Of a DNA stretch of 17,618 bases, positions 14,805 to 17,618 are shown piece after piece (position 1 is the stretch's first letter; every line of letters starts with the position of its first letter). The position numbers and the translations under genes are program-made. The notes beneath the pieces are model-generated. The model was not told the DNA's origin. It searched no databases and saw only the letters and a program-made list of their open reading frames with translations. Source of the DNA: an uncultured Gemella sp. (lineage in GTDB: Bacteria; Bacillota; Bacilli; Staphylococcales; Gemellaceae); assembly GCA_945869755.1 (NCBI GenBank), contig CAMBPW010000011.1, positions 1-17,618 on the forward strand. Reading direction: 5' to 3'.

Positions 14805-16109
14805 TTATATGTTTTGTAAATTAAATATCCATTTAAGCCATGAATAAACGGAACTAGAACGTCTAACTATCTGCCCCTCATTGCACACATTATTTTCTTT
14901 CATAATATTTTGAATTTCTTCTTTTGTAGGTAACTCTCCACTATTACAAACATTTATAAATAACCTATAAAATATATCATGTTGTAAAATCAACCCAACT
15001 AATTTTAGTTGACGTTCTTTGTATCTAAGTTTCACTGTATCCTTTCCCAATTTAGATAACGAAACTTTTTTTATAGTTTTTCCTTCATCTTCAATGTCTA
15101 CCTTCTCAAATAATCCAAGATATTTACCAGCATTATAGTAATAATCCGACTGTCTTAAGTCAAATTGCATAATATCAGATATTTCTTCGGTAGTTTTATC
15201 TTCTTCGGATAAAATTTCCATAAGTGATATGATTCTTTCAAAAGAATTAGCCTGTATAAAAGGTATATCTGTGTTATTTTGATTATCATCATAAATAACA
15301 TTTGTTTTAGAATAGACATCATAAAGTTCATTTAAGGCAATATCTGTATCTTGTAGAGAATAATTCTTCGATTTTATCAATCTTATAGATGAGTAGTTGC
15401 TTCTATCTTCAAATTCATATTCAAATAATCTATATATTTGATTAGAATAAATAGAAAAAACAAGCCTAATTGGTTTTTTTACCTTACTTGCCCATAACCT
15501 ATATGGATAATAAAGTTGCCTTATGTGAAAATCCGGATGAACAACATTTTTAGCTTCTAAGATAATAACTGAATTATTATTTTCCATTCCTCCGTCTATC
15601 TCACATTGTGCATTTTTAACATCAACTTTAAAGGAACTTCCTCTATGTCTATCTACACAAAAACTAAAGATGCCTGTACCCATTCTTCCATTAAAAGTTG
15701 CAACATTATCATCTTCATCTAAAAAATCATCTAAGATGTTCGAAAGCATTAAAACATTAATAGCATTAGCTTCCGATGATATATTTTCAACATCAATCGT
15801 TTCGTACTCTGGTATTTCAACTTTCTGCATTTCAGTGATATGCTCACCTAATTCGGGAATATGCTCATATAATTTAAAATCACTTAAAATATATCCTGTT
15901 CTACTTATAGGTAAAATATTAATATTATGTTTCTTGAAAATACTCGGTAAATTTTCAGAACTGTCCCATTTTGCCATTAATCGGGGCTCTTTAAATTCTT
16001 TTATTTGATTGGCAGTAATATAAAAAGCTCCTTCGCTCTTAATTTTACCAAGAATATCATATTTATCAAAAAGTTTAGTCCAAGCTTCATTAACATTCAT
16101 TTTAATCAT
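14805..16109 (-). CDS. Type II restriction endonuclease (PD-(D/E)xK type)
   Basis: A 434-residue protein next to a DNA adenine methyltransferase. An N-terminal domain (about 5-80) contains ITANQIKEFKEPRLMAKWD. The central nuclease core has EIDGG (170-174) followed by IILEAKN (182-188), giving Asp172, Glu185 and Lys187 of a PD-(D/E)xK active site. The C-terminal half (about 280-430) looks like winged-helix material (ISLMEILSEEDKTTEEISD, VKLRYKERQLKLVGLILQH). I recognise the overall pattern as a type II restriction family found beside D12 methyltransferases, but cannot name the recognition sequence. Its ATG 16109 overlaps the methyltransferase stop by eight bases, with AAGGA in front, so it is translated by coupling. 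A second ATG at 16100 lies too far from a ribosome site. This gene order (methyltransferase first) delays nuclease production after transfer. Confidence 0.82.
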   Translation of the reverse strand: MIKMNVNEAWTKLFDKYDILGKIKSEGAFYITANQIKEFKEPRLMAKWDSSENLPSIFKKHNINILPISRTGYILSDFKLYEHIPELGEHITEMQKVEIPEYETIDVENISSEANAINVLMLSNILDDFLDEDDNVATFNGRMGTGIFSFCVDRHRGSSFKVDVKNAQCEIDGGMENNNSVIILEAKNVVHPDFHIRQLYYPYRLWASKVKKPIRLVFSIYSNQIYRLFEYEFEDRSNYSSIRLIKSKNYSLQDTDIALNELYDVYSKTNVIYDDNQNNTDIPFIQANSFERIISLMEILSEEDKTTEEISDIMQFDLRQSDYYYNAGKYLGLFEKVDIEDEGKTIKKVSLSKLGKDTVKLRYKERQLKLVGLILQHDIFYRLFINVCNSGELPTKEEIQNIMKENNVCNEGQIVRRSSSVYSWLKWIFNLQNI

Positions 16110-16956
16110 AATTCCTTACTAATACTTCATTTATTTCGCCACGTTTATTGCCATTACTATTTATTGAACGTTTTGCTTTTACAGTGATAATTTCATAATC
16201 TCTATATAGCTCTCTAATAAAAGGATGATCAGAATTCGATAATAAAAACTTAATTCCTTTCGCATTTAATTTGTCACATTCTTTTTTGAGTTCAACTTGT
16301 TGCTGTTTGTCAAATCCATTTTCTGTGTAACCGGTAAAAGAAGATGACGATGAAATAGGCATATAGGGTGGATCAAAATATACAAATGCTCCTTTTCTTA
16401 AATTCTTCAGAACAGTTTTATAATCCCCATCTATTATCTTTACATTATTTTCATTAAAATACTTTGACATTGCCAATACAACAGGCATATTAACAATATT
16501 CGGGTTTTTATATTTACCATAAGGTGAATTAAATTGCCCTGCTTGATTTACTCTAAATAGTCCGTTATAACACGTTTTATTCAAATAAATAATCCTTGCA
16601 GCTTTTTCTACATTACTTATTTCATCATATTGCTCAGTTCTATCTAATGCCCTGATTTTATAAAAATATTCCTCTGAGTTAAGTCTTTCATGTTCTTGTA
16701 AAGCTGAAATTAAGTTATTAGGATTATCTCTAATAATCTTATAAATATTTATAAGTTCATGGTTGAAATCATTTATAATAGCCTTCTTTGGTTGAACATC
16801 AAATAAAACCGCTCCCCCACCAACAAACGGCTCAACATAAGTAGTAAATGTTTTTGGAATAAGAGGAATTATATCCTCTAATAATTGTCGTTTTCCCCCG
16901 ACCCATTTGACAATAGGGGAAAGTACAATATTTTTTTTTCTTGAATTTTTAATCAT
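16102..16956 (-). CDS. D12-class DNA adenine-N6 methyltransferase (Dam-like)
   Basis: A 284-residue methyltransferase that should methylate adenine in the site cut by the downstream endonuclease. The cofactor-binding KWVGGKRQLL (17-26), the FxGxG motif in VEPFVGGGAVLF (41-52) and the catalytic DPPY (195-198, in YFDPPYMP) are in the alpha-class order, followed by a Ser-rich SSSSSFTGYTENGF segment typical of Dam/DpnM-type enzymes. Length and motifs are complete, so it should be active. GATC-type specificity is common in this class but is not proven here. The ATG has AAGGGG upstream. It lies 12 bases after the end of the broken regulator gene and shares its promoter. Confidence 0.92.
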   Translation of the reverse strand: MIKNSRKKNIVLSPIVKWVGGKRQLLEDIIPLIPKTFTTYVEPFVGGGAVLFDVQPKKAIINDFNHELINIYKIIRDNPNNLISALQEHERLNSEEYFYKIRALDRTEQYDEISNVEKAARIIYLNKTCYNGLFRVNQAGQFNSPYGKYKNPNIVNMPVVLAMSKYFNENNVKIIDGDYKTVLKNLRKGAFVYFDPPYMPISSSSSFTGYTENGFDKQQQVELKKECDKLNAKGIKFLLSNSDHPFIRELYRDYEIITVKAKRSINSNGNKRGEINEVLVRNYD

Positions 16957-16968
16957 AACTATCCCCTT

Positions 16969-17165
16969 CTATCTATCATCTTTTACAAAAAACTGAAATA
17001 CATCATTTGGAGTACATTCCAACGCTCGGCATATATGACCAATATTTACCATAGATACATAATTGGCAAAACAATTTTCTGAAATGTTTGCAATCTCAAT
17101 CAAGTCTTTTTTCTCCATTTTTTATCTTCTAAAATCTTCCAAAGTGGTTGATAAGATACATTCAT
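16969..17165 (-). pseudogene. XRE-family regulator of the R-M operon, broken
   Basis: A gene with a proper GGAGG site starts at ATG 17165 and reads MNVSYQPLWKILEDKKW before a TGA about 20 codons in. A second frame reads KKMEKKDLIEIANISE, and further on NIGHICRALECTPNDVFQFF, the usual C-terminal end of small XRE regulators. One extra A in the A6 run near 17123 would restore a single frame. The restored protein is also short between SENCFA and YVSMV, where about six residues of the expected recognition helix and turn are missing. I infer a one-base loss plus an in-frame deletion. The internal ATG could give a 49-residue product without a complete HTH, so repression is likely lost. Such regulators normally control the R-M genes behind them. 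Confidence 0.7.
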
Positions 17166-17189
17166 CTTATAACCTCCAAAATATAATTT

Positions 17190-17218
17190 ATTATAACAAA
17201 AAACTTGCAAAATCGCAA
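17190..17218 (-). promoter_or_regulatory. Promoter of the regulator-methyltransferase-endonuclease operon
   Basis: Minus-strand TTGCGA (17213-17218), a 17-base spacer and a perfect TATAAT (17190-17195). The -35 end overlaps the inverted repeat TTGC-AAAATC-GCAA (plus strand), a candidate operator for the XRE protein encoded next. Confidence 0.65.
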
Positions 17219-17246
17219 TTTTTAAGTGCATTCAAAAATATTATTT

Positions 17247-17618
17247 CTATAAAATATTAGACATTATTTTTTCATTCTGTGTTACTTGAAAGTTACCTAT
17301 AAAATTAAAGTACACATATCGACTTGTTGTTTTCTGTTTTTGTCTTGTCTTCCCACTGTGGCTTCATGAACTACAACTTTTTATATATACTCATTTATCA
17401 TTGGTACTGTCAGTTCTTCCATGTCTCTATCATTTTTATGAATTTATCGGTGTCAACTTTTCTTTGATGATAGCTTTCTATTTCATTTTCAAAATACTGT
17501 ATTTGTTGTTCTAATTCTCTATAATCCCCTCTATCATTAATAAAGAGAGGTGTTATTTTGTGGTTTTTATCATTCCCACTTATTCCGATAGCTATAACTT
17601 TATTATACGTTGTGTTTT
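17247..17618 (-). pseudogene. Degraded large serine recombinase, C-terminal part
   Basis: The minus strand from the window edge encodes, in changing frames, the finish of a transposon-type large serine recombinase. The pieces are DRGDYRELEQQIQYFENEIE (coiled-coil region), TDKFIKMIETWK, then ELTVPMINEYI, a stop, KVVVHEAT, a basic KNRKQQVD, and in another frame YFNFIGNFQ near the end. The order ELT-x-MINEYI, K-VVHEA, QVDIYFNFIG is the known layout of this C-terminal region. At least two frameshifts and one in-frame stop separate the pieces, so it is dead. The catalytic N-terminal domain lies outside the window, if it exists. It suggests that the R-M island came in with, or next to, a mobile element of this type. 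Confidence 0.65.

Noticed and set aside
15670..16187. Two plus-strand open frames opposite the endonuclease and methyltransferase genes
   Set aside because: Both are antisense to genes with clear motifs and lack ribosome sites.
17063..17260. Plus-strand open frame across the regulator remnant and its promoter
   Set aside because: It is antisense to the recognisable XRE sequence, with no ribosome site.

Overview
The window is very A/T-rich with Gram-positive style signals: strong GGAGG ribosome sites, TTG starts, TTGACA/TATAAT promoters and U-tailed hairpin terminators. This suggests a low-GC Firmicute. A Gemella-like organism is my best guess from gene content and composition, but it is not proven. 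No rRNA, tRNA, CRISPR array or intact insertion sequence was seen.

Left part (1-7240): the 3' end of a FabK/nitronate monooxygenase-type flavoprotein is followed by a two-gene heterodimeric ABC transporter on the minus strand. A near-consensus Fur box overlaps its promoter, so a role in iron or siderophore/metal-chelate traffic is likely. Next, on the plus strand, come a low-molecular-weight protein-tyrosine phosphatase and a VOC-fold protein. A minus-strand pair follows: a YdjY-type Cys-cluster lipoprotein and a TVP38/DedA-like membrane protein. Its extended -10 promoter abuts a run of 16 A residues. A small PspC-domain membrane protein closes this part.

Centre (7192-14189): a sialic acid / amino-sugar catabolic cluster. 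The minus-strand genes are a NanM-like kelch mutarotase, nagB, nagA and nanA. Divergent from nanA run a ROK kinase (nanK-like) and two tandem AXE1-type esterase genes. Together they would deacetylate the sugar, set its anomer, cleave Neu5Ac to ManNAc plus pyruvate, phosphorylate ManNAc, deacetylate GlcNAc-6-P and deaminate GlcN-6-P to Fru-6-P. NanE (ManNAc-6-P epimerase), a sialic acid transporter and a cluster regulator are not in the window. The second esterase has lost all three catalytic residues of its neighbour and looks like a pseudo-esterase.

Right part (14190-17618): an accessory island on the minus strand. A type II restriction-modification operon (D12-class adenine methyltransferase, then a PD-(D/E)xK endonuclease) sits downstream of a broken XRE regulator. 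That regulator has a one-base frameshift and lacks the expected recognition helix. The operon is flanked by debris: on the left, a frameshifted mobilization-like gene joined to the end of a type I/IIG target-recognition domain; on the right, a multiply interrupted large serine recombinase C-terminus. The R-M genes therefore look horizontally acquired and embedded in decayed mobile DNA.

I see no wholly new multi-gene system. The most unusual items are the active/inactive esterase pair, the Fur-controlled asymmetric ABC pair, the damaged R-M controller, and a perfect 14-bp inverted repeat in the nagA leader.
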